The position numbers were made by a program, and so were the translations under genes. Below the pieces are notes generated by a model that was not told where the DNA came from, made no database searches, and worked only from the letters and a program-made list of their open reading frames with translations. From Achromobacter denitrificans NBRC 15125 (lineage in GTDB: Bacteria > Pseudomonadota > Gammaproteobacteria > Burkholderiales > Burkholderiaceae_B): 64,000 bases of DNA. The DNA lies in the NCBI RefSeq assembly GCF_001571365.1, contig NZ_BCTQ01000022.1, positions 51,120 to 115,119 on the forward strand, in the 5' to 3' direction. Positions 8,617-16,275 of this stretch are shown here, piece after piece (positions within the stretch are counted from its first letter, which is position 1; each line of letters opens with the position of its first letter).

Positions 8617-9636
8617 TCAGTTCACGGTGATGCGCGCCTGCTTGATGATCTCGGCATACCGCGCCGAGTCCTTCTCCATCAGCGCGGCGAACTGCTCGGT
8701 GCTGCCGCCCGCGGGCAGGAAGCCCGCGTCCAGGAACTTCTGCCTCACGTCCGGTTCCTTGACGATCTCGCTGATTTCGCGCGCCATGCGCTCGATGATG
8801 GGCTTGGGCGTGTTGGCGGGCGCCATCAGGCCGGCCCAGGAGCCGGTGACGAACCCGGGCAGGCCGGCTTCCTCCATGGTGGGGATGCCGGGTTCGGTCG
8901 GCCAGCGCTCCTTGCCGGTGAACGCCAGCGCCTTGAGCCGATTCTGCTTCACGTACTGCATCGGCACCAGGATGGGATCGAACACCATGGAGACGCGCCC
9001 GCCCAGCAGGTCGGTCAGGATGGGGGCGCTGCCCTTGTAGGCCACGTGCGTCATCGTGATCTTGTTTTGCAGCGCGAAGTCCGCGCCGGTCAGGTGCGCG
9101 CTGGAACCGTTGCCGCTGGAGGCGTAGGTCAGCTTGTCCGGATTCTTGCGCGCGTAGGCGACCAGGTCCGCCACGCTCTTGACCGGCAGGTCCTCGGCCA
9201 CGAACAGGAACAGCGGCAGGTCCGCCATCTGCACCACCGGCGTCAGGTCGGCCGGGCTGTAGTTCAGCTTGTACAGGTGGAAGTTGATGATGTAGGCCGG
9301 CAGCATGGACAGGAAGGTATAGCCGTCCGGCTCCGCCTTGGCGGCCATGGCCGAGCCCACGCTGCTGTTGGCGCCGGGCCGGTTCTCGACGACGATGGTC
9401 TGCTTCAGGCGCGGGCCCAGCTTTTCCATGACGATGCGGGTAACGATGTCGGTCGATCCGCCGGGCGTATAGGGCACGATGATCTTGATGGGCTTGCTCG
9501 GCCAGTCGTCCGCTGCGTGGGCGGCGCCGGCGGTCAGCCCGGCGGCGGCCAGCGCCGCGTACAGCAGGGTCTTCAAGGTTTGGCGGCGAGCGGGCGCCGC
9601 AATGCGGCATAGCCGCGATTTGCTTGCATAAGCCAT
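8617..9636 (-). CDS. Bug-family tripartite tricarboxylate transporter solute-binding protein
   Basis: Periplasmic receptor of the TctC/Bug family, 339 residues from the ATG at 9636, which has a strong GGAGGAG site. A long signal peptide ends near AHA (39-41), then the mature protein starts WPSKPIKIIVPYTPGGSTD, the family hallmark. Other Bug landmarks are VVENRPGANSSVG and the KFLDAGFLPAGGS end. Reading could start further upstream but that adds an unconserved stretch. No TctA/TctB membrane genes are in the window, as is common for the large Bug sets of Alcaligenaceae. Context suggests a carboxylate feeding the CoA-transferase. Confidence 0.9.
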   Translation of the reverse strand: MAYASKSRLCRIAAPARRQTLKTLLYAALAAAGLTAGAAHAADDWPSKPIKIIVPYTPGGSTDIVTRIVMEKLGPRLKQTIVVENRPGANSSVGSAMAAKAEPDGYTFLSMLPAYIINFHLYKLNYSPADLTPVVQMADLPLFLFVAEDLPVKSVADLVAYARKNPDKLTYASSGNGSSAHLTGADFALQNKITMTHVAYKGSAPILTDLLGGRVSMVFDPILVPMQYVKQNRLKALAFTGKERWPTEPGIPTMEEAGLPGFVTGSWAGLMAPANTPKPIIERMAREISEIVKEPDVRQKFLDAGFLPAGGSTEQFAALMEKDSARYAEIIKQARITVN

Positions 9637-9986
9637 GGAATCTTGTCTCCTCCATGAATCGACCGACGATCGATGCGCGTTCGGTTGTCGGGCTGGCGTG
9701 CTCTTGTTTTTGCCGCCGGGCTGCCCCGGGGGCATAAGCGCGAAAAAAGTATGGCACGCAAGGCAAGCGGCCCGCGCCGTATGATGGGGCAATAAAGTTC
9801 GATCACCGGACATCGGAATCGGGCCAGGATCAGTCGTTTTTTTTCCTCGGGTTTCCACTAGGTAGCGTTGCGTTGTTCACGTCGTGGACATCGCTTAATC
9901 TGGCGGCCGGCCCTGTATGGCAGGGCCCGGTGTCAACCGCAGCCGGCTTACAAGCCGGCGCGGCTTCCATCTCAGGAGAGGCAATA
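9637..9986. other. Divergent intergenic region with structured leader
   Basis: 350 bp without a gene, between the start codons of the Bug operon (minus) and the aapJ-like gene (plus). It must hold two promoters. It contains a T8 run at 9837-9844 and, close to the plus-strand gene, two hairpins described separately. No small ORF with a convincing ribosome site was seen. Confidence 0.6.
9909..9959 (+). promoter_or_regulatory. Two hairpins in the leader of the aapJ-like gene
   Basis: Hairpin 1 is GGCCCTG/CAGGGCC (9909-9915 with 9921-9927). Hairpin 2 is GCCGGCTT/AAGCCGGC (9942-9949 with 9952-9959). Neither is followed by a T-run, so they look like 5' UTR structures rather than terminators. The second ends 27 nt before the start codon. 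Function is unknown. Confidence 0.4.
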
Positions 9987-11009
9987 ATGAAACGCTCTAT
10001 CTTGTTTGCAGCCGGCGCCCTGGCTCTGGCTTGCGCGTCCCAGGCGGCGGTGGCGGGTCCCACCCTGGATGCGGTGAAGAAAAAGGGATTCGTGCAATGC
10101 GGCCTGACCGACGGGGTGTCGGGTTTCTCGGCGACGAACAGCAAGGGCGAATGGGAAGGCATGGACGTGGACATCTGCCGCGCCGTCGCCGCGGCCGTGT
10201 TCGGTGATCCGAGCAAATTCAAGGGAACCGCGCTCTCCACCCAGCAACGCTTCACCGCGCTGCAATCGGGCGAGGTCGACGTGCTGCTGCGCACCGTCAC
10301 GCTGACGCAGACCCGCGATACTTCCCTGGGCCTGTCGGCCGTCGCCGCCAGCTTCTACGACGGCCAGGGCATCCTGGTGAGCAAGAAGCTCGGCGTGAAA
10401 AGCGCCAAGGAGCTCAACGGCGCCACGGTCTGCGTGCAGCCGGGCACTACCACCGAACTGAACCTGGCCGACTGGTTCCGTTCCAACAACATCGAATTCA
10501 AGCCCGTCGTGATCGACAAGGTGACGGAAGTCGTGCGCGCCTTCGAGTCCGGGCGCTGCGACGCCTTCACCGACGACTCCTCGCAGCTTGCCGCCGTGCG
10601 CGCCACGCAGGTCGCCAATCCCGACGACTACGAAATCCTGCCCGAACGCTTCTCCAAGGAGCCGCTCGGCCCCATGGTGCGCCAGGGCGACGAGAACTGG
10701 CTCGGCATCGTGCGCTGGACGCTGTTCGCGCTGATGGAAGCGGAAGAGTACGGCATCACGCAAAAGAACGTGGACGAGATGCTCAAGAGCAACAACCCCA
10801 ACATCTCCCGCATCCTGGGCGTGACGCCGGGCGCCGGCAAGAACATGGGCCTGGACGAGAAGTGGGCCTACAACGCGATCAAGGCCGTGGGCAACTACAG
10901 CGAGGTCTTCGAGCGCAACGTCGGCAAGGACAGCAAGCTGGGCCTGCAACGCGGCACGAACGCGCTGTGGAGCAAGGGCGGCGCCATGTATCCGTGGCCG
11001 ATCCGCTGA
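9987..11009 (+). CDS. General L-amino-acid ABC transporter solute-binding protein, AapJ-like
   Basis: Periplasmic receptor, 340 residues. The signal peptide MKRSILFAAGALALACASQAAVA is cut near residue 23. The mature chain has the AapJ/BztA pattern: GFVQCGLTDGVSGFS, GMDVDICRAVAAAVFG, LRTVTLTQTRDTSLG, VCVQPGTTTELNLADWFR and the C-terminal RGTNALWSKGGAMYPWPIR. The ribosome site AGGAGAG is 8 nt before the ATG. The permease and ATPase genes (aapQMP) that usually follow are absent; a terminator closes the transcript at once, so this receptor is encoded alone. Confidence 0.9.
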   Translation: MKRSILFAAGALALACASQAAVAGPTLDAVKKKGFVQCGLTDGVSGFSATNSKGEWEGMDVDICRAVAAAVFGDPSKFKGTALSTQQRFTALQSGEVDVLLRTVTLTQTRDTSLGLSAVAASFYDGQGILVSKKLGVKSAKELNGATVCVQPGTTTELNLADWFRSNNIEFKPVVIDKVTEVVRAFESGRCDAFTDDSSQLAAVRATQVANPDDYEILPERFSKEPLGPMVRQGDENWLGIVRWTLFALMEAEEYGITQKNVDEMLKSNNPNISRILGVTPGAGKNMGLDEKWAYNAIKAVGNYSEVFERNVGKDSKLGLQRGTNALWSKGGAMYPWPIR

Positions 11010-11057
11010 TCCCGCGCCCTATGCCCCGCTGCGGGCCATAGTGCGACGAACCTCCGG

Positions 11058-11097
11058 CCTCTGCAAATCGTACGGTGATTTGCAGAGGTTTTCGTTT
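11058..11097 (+). terminator. Rho-independent terminator of the aapJ-like gene
   Basis: Perfect 12-bp stem (11058-11069 with 11077-11088), 7-nt loop, followed by TTTTCGTTT. It lies 48 bp after the stop codon and before the convergent DUF35 gene. Confidence 0.85.
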
Positions 11098-11121
11098 GGA
11101 GAGACGAGAGAAGCTCGCGGC

Positions 11122-11532
11122 CTACGCAAGGCGTGTAAAAAAGGGCGCGTATCGGCCATCCGGCGTTTGGCGGAATACGGCGGATACCCGCTGTCCGATC
11201 TTCGCGGCGCGAATATCGCAGTCGACGAGATTGCTCAAGATGATCGGACCCTCGTCCAGTTCGACATAGGCTAGTGCGTAGGGCGGATCGGCGCGTTCGA
11301 TGATGCTGAACGCATAGAGACTGCCTAGGCCGCTTGCAGGCTTCCAGTCCGTGTCGTCACTGGCGCATAGCGGGCATACGACGCGCGGATACCAATGGGC
11401 GCGGTTGCATTGATTGCAGGTTCTCAGAAGCAATTGCCCCCGTTCCGCGGCGGCCCAGAACGGAGCGGTTTCCGGGTAGGCCCGGGCATAGGGATCGTTC
11501 AGGTAGGTGGAAAGCTCGCTTTGCCGGTTCAC
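11122..11532 (-). CDS. Zn-ribbon/OB-fold protein (DUF35 family)
   Basis: 136 residues with a rubredoxin-like zinc ribbon (CNQCNRAHWYPRVVCPLC, about 39-56) followed by an OB-fold. DUF35 proteins bind acyl-CoA and act as obligate partners of thiolase-like enzymes, for example ChsH2 with the retro-aldolase Ltp2 in steroid side-chain breakdown. The thiolase-like gene is 3 bp upstream, fitting that partnership. The start is GTG at 11532. It is the last gene of the ligase-Bug-thiolase-DUF35 operon. Confidence 0.88.
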   Translation of the reverse strand: MNRQSELSTYLNDPYARAYPETAPFWAAAERGQLLLRTCNQCNRAHWYPRVVCPLCASDDTDWKPASGLGSLYAFSIIERADPPYALAYVELDEGPIILSNLVDCDIRAAKIGQRVSAVFRQTPDGRYAPFFTRLA

Positions 11533-11535
11533 GCG

Positions 11536-12705
11536 TTACTCCCGTTCGAAAATCAGAGTGGAATGGGCATGGGCGACTCCCATGACCAAACCGGGCCCGG
11601 AAGCCAGCGCGAGATCGCAGCCGGGGACTTGTACGGCGGGATGCGCTTCGCCACGGAGTTGGCGCACGGCTTCGATCACTTTCGTCATGCCCCCCCGATT
11701 TGAGGGATGGTTGTTGCACAGCCCCCCGCCGTCCGTGTTGAAAGGCAGTTGGCCCCGGCCGGAGATCAAATTGCCTTCGGCTACGTAGGGGCCGGCCTGC
11801 CCCTTCTTGCAGAATCCCAGGTCTTCCAGCTGCATCAACACCATGATGGTGAAGTTGTCGTAGAGCGAGGCGTACTTGACGTCGCCGGGCGCGATGCCTG
11901 CTTCGGCGAACGCCAGCCTGCCGCTGGTGACGGCGCCCGAGGCGGTGGGCTCGATGTAGCCGCCCCGGCTGGTCTTGATGCTCTCGCCGGCCCCGATCAG
12001 CCTGACGAGAGGCCGTGACAGGCTCCGGGCGATCTCCGGACTCGTCAGTACCAGCGCGCCGCCGCCGTCCGTGATGACGCAGCAATCCAGGCGGTGCAAC
12101 GGACTGGCAATAATGGGCGACGCCAGCACGTCCTCGACGGTGACCGGCTTGCGCAACGCCGCAAACTCGTTGTATTGCGCATGATGCGCCGCGGCCACCT
12201 TGACGGCGGCGAGCTGTGCGGAGGTCGTGCCGTGCTCATGCATGTGGCGTTGGGAGAGCATCCCGTATATGCCGGTGATGGTGGAGCGATAGGGCCTGTC
12301 CCAGGGCGTTTCGGGCCGTTCCGGCCCCAGCTCGCGCGGCGCGGTTCCCGTCGCCATGCCGCTGCTCTTGGGCTTGCCCGCCAGCGTGATCAAGGCGACC
12401 GAGCATTTACCTTGCGCGATGGCGAGCGCAGCGTGGCGCACATGTACCATGTACGAGCATCCGCCCAGCTCGGTGCCGTCTACCCACTTCAGGTCCAGGT
12501 TCAGGTACTCCGCCATGGATAGGGGATTGCCGCCCGGCGCGTCGCCCGCGCAGAAGTAGCCGTCTACGTCCTTGAGGTTCAGCCCCGCATCGCGCAGGGC
12601 GCCCAGCGCGCACTCGGCATGCAGCTGGGTGACGGACTTGTCGGGCGCATATCGGGTCGGATGCTCGTATGCGCCCGCTATGTAGGCTTTGCCATTGAGT
12701 GTCAT
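11536..12705 (-). CDS. Thiolase-like (SCP2/lipid-transfer type) acyl-CoA thiolase or retro-aldolase
   Basis: 389 residues from the ATG at 12705; a start further upstream would overlap the preceding gene and add unconserved sequence. The fold family is shown by the region ELGGCSYMVHVRHAALAI with a cysteine near 83 in the thiolase nucleophile position, CVITDGGGALVL, and NTDGGGLCNNHPSNRGG near 340, a variant of the thiolase GHP loop. This branch works with DUF35 partners and includes both true thiolases and retro-aldolases (Ltp2). The neighbouring ligase suggests the substrate is an activated carboxylic acid of unknown identity. Confidence 0.8.
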   Translation of the reverse strand: MTLNGKAYIAGAYEHPTRYAPDKSVTQLHAECALGALRDAGLNLKDVDGYFCAGDAPGGNPLSMAEYLNLDLKWVDGTELGGCSYMVHVRHAALAIAQGKCSVALITLAGKPKSSGMATGTAPRELGPERPETPWDRPYRSTITGIYGMLSQRHMHEHGTTSAQLAAVKVAAAHHAQYNEFAALRKPVTVEDVLASPIIASPLHRLDCCVITDGGGALVLTSPEIARSLSRPLVRLIGAGESIKTSRGGYIEPTASGAVTSGRLAFAEAGIAPGDVKYASLYDNFTIMVLMQLEDLGFCKKGQAGPYVAEGNLISGRGQLPFNTDGGGLCNNHPSNRGGMTKVIEAVRQLRGEAHPAVQVPGCDLALASGPGLVMGVAHAHSTLIFERE

Positions 12706-12719
12706 AAGCTGTCCGGAGG

Positions 12720-13700
12720 TCACAGTTTTGGGATGTTGCCGTCGCGAATGACGCGGCCCCATTTCGCATATTCGTCCTGCACGAATTTCGTCGTGTCGTC
12801 GGGCGTTGCCACCACCGGAATGAGCGCGGCCGCATCCAGCGTCTTGCGCAACTCCGGATTGGCCTGTGCGTCATTGATGACTTGGTTCAGGCGTGCGGTG
12901 ACTTCGGGCGGCGCGCCTTTCGGCAGGAAGGCAGCCATCCAGCCCACGACCTCGAATCCGGGCACGCCCGACTCGGCGATGGTGGGCACGTCCGGCAACT
13001 GCGCCTCGCGTTTGGCTGTGGTGACCGCGATGGCCTTGATCTTTCCGGACTTGATCTGGGTGATCGCCGCCCCGATGTTGGCGAACATGAAGTCCACGTG
13101 GCCGCCGATCAAGGCCGACATGGCTTCGGAGGGGCCGTTGTAGGGCACGTGCATGTAATCCAGGCCCTTGACTTCCTGCTTCAGCAACTCCGCGGCCAGG
13201 TGGGCGGAGCTGCCAACGCTGCCCGAGGCGTAGTTGATGTCGCCGGGCTTCTGCTTGACGTATTTGATGAACGCATCGAAGTCGTTCGCGGGAAATGAGG
13301 CATTGACGACCAGCACGTTGCCATTGAGCCCGAACATCGCCACGGGCTGGAAGTCCTTGATCGGGTCATAGGGCGTGGACGCCATCAATTGCGGGTTGAT
13401 CGCGTGGGTGACATTCGTTCCGAGCAGCATCGTATAGCCGTCGGAAGGGGCGCGCGCCACGTAGTTCGCGCCGATGAGCGCGCCCGCGCCGGGTTTGTTT
13501 TCCGTGATGAGCGGTTGCTTCAGCGCTTCGGACACGTACTTCGCGAAGGTGCGGCCCGTCAGGTCGGTGACGCCTCCCGGTGCGAAGGGAATGACGAACT
13601 TGATGGGCCGGTTCGGGTAGGTCTCCTGTGCATGAAGATTCACGCTAGCCATGCCGAGAGTCAAAAGGCATGCTTTGAAAAGGCAGTGTCTGATGCGCAT
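12720..13700 (-). CDS. Bug-family solute-binding protein
   Basis: 326 residues with a 24-residue signal peptide ending NLHA, then ETYPNRPIKFVIPFAPGGVTD, the Bug signature. Landmarks are ITENKPGAGALIGANYVARAPSDGYT, ASGSVGSSAHLAAE, HVPYNGPSEAMSALIGGHVDFMF and GKIKAIAVTT. It lies between the CoA ligase (48 bp) and the thiolase-like gene (14 bp), so it probably captures the acid that the ligase activates. No TctAB genes accompany it. Confidence 0.92.
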   Translation of the reverse strand: MRIRHCLFKACLLTLGMASVNLHAQETYPNRPIKFVIPFAPGGVTDLTGRTFAKYVSEALKQPLITENKPGAGALIGANYVARAPSDGYTMLLGTNVTHAINPQLMASTPYDPIKDFQPVAMFGLNGNVLVVNASFPANDFDAFIKYVKQKPGDINYASGSVGSSAHLAAELLKQEVKGLDYMHVPYNGPSEAMSALIGGHVDFMFANIGAAITQIKSGKIKAIAVTTAKREAQLPDVPTIAESGVPGFEVVGWMAAFLPKGAPPEVTARLNQVINDAQANPELRKTLDAAALIPVVATPDDTTKFVQDEYAKWGRVIRDGNIPKL

Positions 13701-13748
13701 CGTTGTCTCCTTGGTTGCCTGAAGGCCTGCCCGTGGACGGGATGTAGG

Positions 13749-15320
13749 TCAGCTGACTTGGCGTCCCTGGTCGGCCCAGTACTTTCTTCTGAGGGTCTTG
13801 CGGTCGATCTTTCCCAACGCGGTGAGGGGAAGCTGGCTTTCGAACACCACGGTTTTGGGCGCATTCACCACGCCTTTTTTTTGCGTGACGTATTGGATGA
13901 TCTCGGTCTCGTCGGCATTCGCGCCGGGCTTGAGCACCACGATCGCGGTAACGGCTTCGCCCCATTTCTCGTCGGGCACGCCAATGACGGCGGACATCGC
14001 GATACCGGGATGCAGCGCCAGGCAGTTCTCGACTTCGCTGGGGTAGACGTTGAAGCCGCCCGTAATGATCATGTCCTTCACTCGGTCGACGATGTACAGA
14101 TAACCGTCCCCGTCCATGCGGGCCATGTCGCCGGTGTGCAGCCAATCTCCGGCGAAGACCTTTTCATCCTCCTCCGGCCGGTTCAGGTAGCCGTCCATGA
14201 CGAGCGGGCCGCGCACGCACAGTTCACCGATTTCGCCTAGCGGCACTTCCCGCAGGTCCTGGTCGAGCAGCTTGACCTGATTGCCGGTCACGGGCTTGCC
14301 GCAGGAGCCCAGCAACCCGGGACGCGCGGGGTCGTGGTCCTGCTTGCGGAGGTAGCAGATGGTCATGGGTGCTTCGGCCTGCCCATACAGTTGGCCAAAA
14401 ACCGGTCCGATCCTGCGCAGCGCTTCCAGCAGCCTGGAGGGCGCGATGGGGGCCGCGCCATAGAGCGCCAGTTCAAGGCTGGAGCAGTCGCCGTTGGCCA
14501 ACCCGGGATGATCCAGCAGGCCGTAGATCTGGGTCGGCACAAGGAAGGTGAAGTTGATGCGATGCCGCCGCACTCGTTCGAGAAAGTCGGCAGGCGTGAA
14601 TTTCTCGCTCAGGTACACCGTGCCGCCCCGGATGAAGACAGGCAGAATCAAACCGCCCGCCGCATGCGAGATAGGCGTGGTCACGAGATACCTGATGCGT
14701 TCGGGCCATTCATACGCGGCCAGCATCTGGAGCACCATGGTGACCGCGGTGCGATGGGAATGCAGGATCCCCTTGGATCGGCCGGTCGTGCCACCGGTGT
14801 AGGACAGCTTGGTGATATCGCCGGGGCGGGCGTCCAGGGCGAGATCGCCGCCATCCATCGTCGCCGCTTCGTCGAAAAGGCCGGCGCCGCGAGTGTCGCC
14901 GTCAAGAGGCAGGATCAGCGGAACGATGCCGCGCGCCTCAATGGCCAGGGCGCGCTGCGCGTACTTGCCGTTGTCCACCACCAGGGCCTTCACCTGCGCA
15001 TCCTGCAGCACGAAGGCGTGGTCTTCCTCCGAGGCCATCGGATGCAGCGATACCGATTTCAAGCCGATGAATTGCGCGGCGATGATGGCGATGATGGCTT
15101 CGGTTCGGTTTCCGACGAGAAAGGCGACGGCATCCTGTCTTTTCAGGCCCTTGGCGCGCAGGAGGCGCGCAATGCGGTAGCACTGTGCTTCCAGCTGTGA
15201 ATAGGTGACCGTTTTCTCGTTGGAGACGATGGCTGGCGTCTCGGGAAACGCCTTGAATGCAGAGAGGTACAAGGACGCGACGGTGGCGCCTTCATACAGG
15301 GAGGTCGGGGAGGGCCGCAT
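13749..15320 (-). CDS. AMP-forming acyl-CoA ligase (ANL superfamily)
   Basis: 523 residues. The ATP-binding motif LSYTGGTTGRSKG is at about 172-184, the YGQAE motif near 320, the hinge DRVKDMIITGGFNVYPSEVE near 420, and the C-terminal catalytic lysine is K504 in LTALGKIDRK. The reaction is acid + ATP + CoA to acyl-CoA. The substrate is not readable; FadD3/DitJ-like and aromatic-acid ligases share these features. First gene of the operon, with GGAGA 8 nt before the ATG. Its promoter overlaps two repeated operators shared with the divergent TetR gene. Confidence 0.9.
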   Translation of the reverse strand: MRPSPTSLYEGATVASLYLSAFKAFPETPAIVSNEKTVTYSQLEAQCYRIARLLRAKGLKRQDAVAFLVGNRTEAIIAIIAAQFIGLKSVSLHPMASEEDHAFVLQDAQVKALVVDNGKYAQRALAIEARGIVPLILPLDGDTRGAGLFDEAATMDGGDLALDARPGDITKLSYTGGTTGRSKGILHSHRTAVTMVLQMLAAYEWPERIRYLVTTPISHAAGGLILPVFIRGGTVYLSEKFTPADFLERVRRHRINFTFLVPTQIYGLLDHPGLANGDCSSLELALYGAAPIAPSRLLEALRRIGPVFGQLYGQAEAPMTICYLRKQDHDPARPGLLGSCGKPVTGNQVKLLDQDLREVPLGEIGELCVRGPLVMDGYLNRPEEDEKVFAGDWLHTGDMARMDGDGYLYIVDRVKDMIITGGFNVYPSEVENCLALHPGIAMSAVIGVPDEKWGEAVTAIVVLKPGANADETEIIQYVTQKKGVVNAPKTVVFESQLPLTALGKIDRKTLRRKYWADQGRQVS

Positions 15321-15336
15321 TCTGTCTCCATCTGTT

Positions 15337-15365
15337 CGGTACTGAATATTGTTTTCTGGTACCGA
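15337..15365. promoter_or_regulatory. Operator copy 1 for the divergent TetR-family regulator
   Basis: CGGTACTG - 12 nt - TGGTACCGA, an interrupted inverted repeat 17 bp upstream of the ligase start codon. The same architecture with the same spacing recurs 43 bp away (copy 2). Binding by the TetR protein is inferred from duplication and position. Confidence 0.7.
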
Positions 15366-15371
15366 TTTGAG

Positions 15372-15399
15372 ATGACAAGCGGTACTGTGTCAATATAAT
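15372..15399 (+). promoter_or_regulatory. Probable promoter of the tetR gene
   Basis: ATGACA (15372-15377), a 16-nt spacer and a perfect TATAAT (15394-15399). The -10 box lies inside operator copy 2, so a bound regulator would block it. On the opposite strand TTGACA (15393-15388) with TCAAAT 17 nt further (15370-15365) could be the promoter of the ligase operon, touching both operators. Confidence 0.6.
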
Positions 15400-15408
15400 T
15401 GGTACCGA
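15380..15408. promoter_or_regulatory. Operator copy 2 for the divergent TetR-family regulator
   Basis: CGGTACTG - 12 nt - TGGTACCGA, same half-sites and spacing as copy 1 at 15337-15365. Only the 12-nt centre differs. It overlaps the -10 box of tetR and the -35 box of the ligase operon. Confidence 0.7.
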
Positions 15409-15504
15409 AATGATGGTTTTCAGCCCTAGGTGTTTTACCTAGGCGTCGTAGAATTCCCGTCTTTCCCAATCCTCTTTTTCACATTCAAAGGCAAGCGGCG
15501 ATAC

Positions 15505-16104
15505 ATGGCCAAGCGGCGTACCGAAGAAGTTTTCCTCAAGGAACTGACGGCGTTGCTGATCGTCGAAGGTGTGTCTTCCCTGACGATTGCCGACATTGCG
15601 CAACGCATGCAATGTTCGCGCAGGCGCATATACGAAATTGCCGCCACCAAAGAAGAACTCTTCGTCAATATTTGCCGGCAGGTGCTGGACGCGAATCTGA
15701 AAAAGGGATTTGCCGCGGCGCGCGGCGAAGCCGACGGCGCCAAGGCGATTGCCACGTATCTGCGCGCAACCTTGAACGCATCGGGCTTGAGCAAGGCGGC
15801 GTTGACGGATCTCGATTCGACGGAGAGCGGCCGCGCGGTTTTCGACGCCTATCAGTTGGCGCGGGTGCGCGGCCTGGAAGACATGATCGACGATGGCGTG
15901 CGCCAGGGGCTGCTCGTGCCGCACAATCCGAGGGTGATCTCGGAAGCGATCCTCGGAGCGGCTCACCGCTTGAGGAATCAGCGATTCCTGGAGGAAACCG
16001 GCCTTTCGATTGGCGCCGCCTTCACCGAGTTCTACGAAATCGTGCTCAATGGCCTCCTGGTCAAGCCGCAGGCAGGCGCGCCGCCTGCGCGGCCTCGACG
16101 CTGA
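15505..16104 (+). CDS. TetR/AcrR-family transcriptional regulator
   Basis: 199 residues from the ATG at 15505. The N-terminal helix-turn-helix is VEGVSSLTIADIAQRMQCSRRRIYEIAATKEELF in two parts (about 19-53), with RRRIYE in place of the usual TLYRYF. The C-terminal ligand domain is not recognisable in detail. It is divergent from the acyl-CoA ligase operon with a 184-bp gap holding two matching operators. It probably represses that operon and itself, with the acid or its CoA ester as inducer (inference). Confidence 0.88.
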   Translation: MAKRRTEEVFLKELTALLIVEGVSSLTIADIAQRMQCSRRRIYEIAATKEELFVNICRQVLDANLKKGFAAARGEADGAKAIATYLRATLNASGLSKAALTDLDSTESGRAVFDAYQLARVRGLEDMIDDGVRQGLLVPHNPRVISEAILGAAHRLRNQRFLEETGLSIGAAFTEFYEIVLNGLLVKPQAGAPPARPRR

Positions 16105-16275
16105 CGAGACGCGGCGCTAATTCCGCTTGGCGGAAGAACCTGTTGCGGGATTCGGAATGGTTCCATGCGCGCAAGCTGAAATGGTTCTACCCCGCTCCGC
16201 TCCGGCTCCCTATGATGTCCCTCACGCGGCCGCGACGGCGCGCCGCAAGCCATTGATAACGACTAGGGAAAAACG

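Noticed and set aside
9750..9775. TGGCAC at 9753-9758 considered as a sigma-54 promoter
   Set aside because: The required downstream TTGCA-type -12 element is absent at the correct distance.
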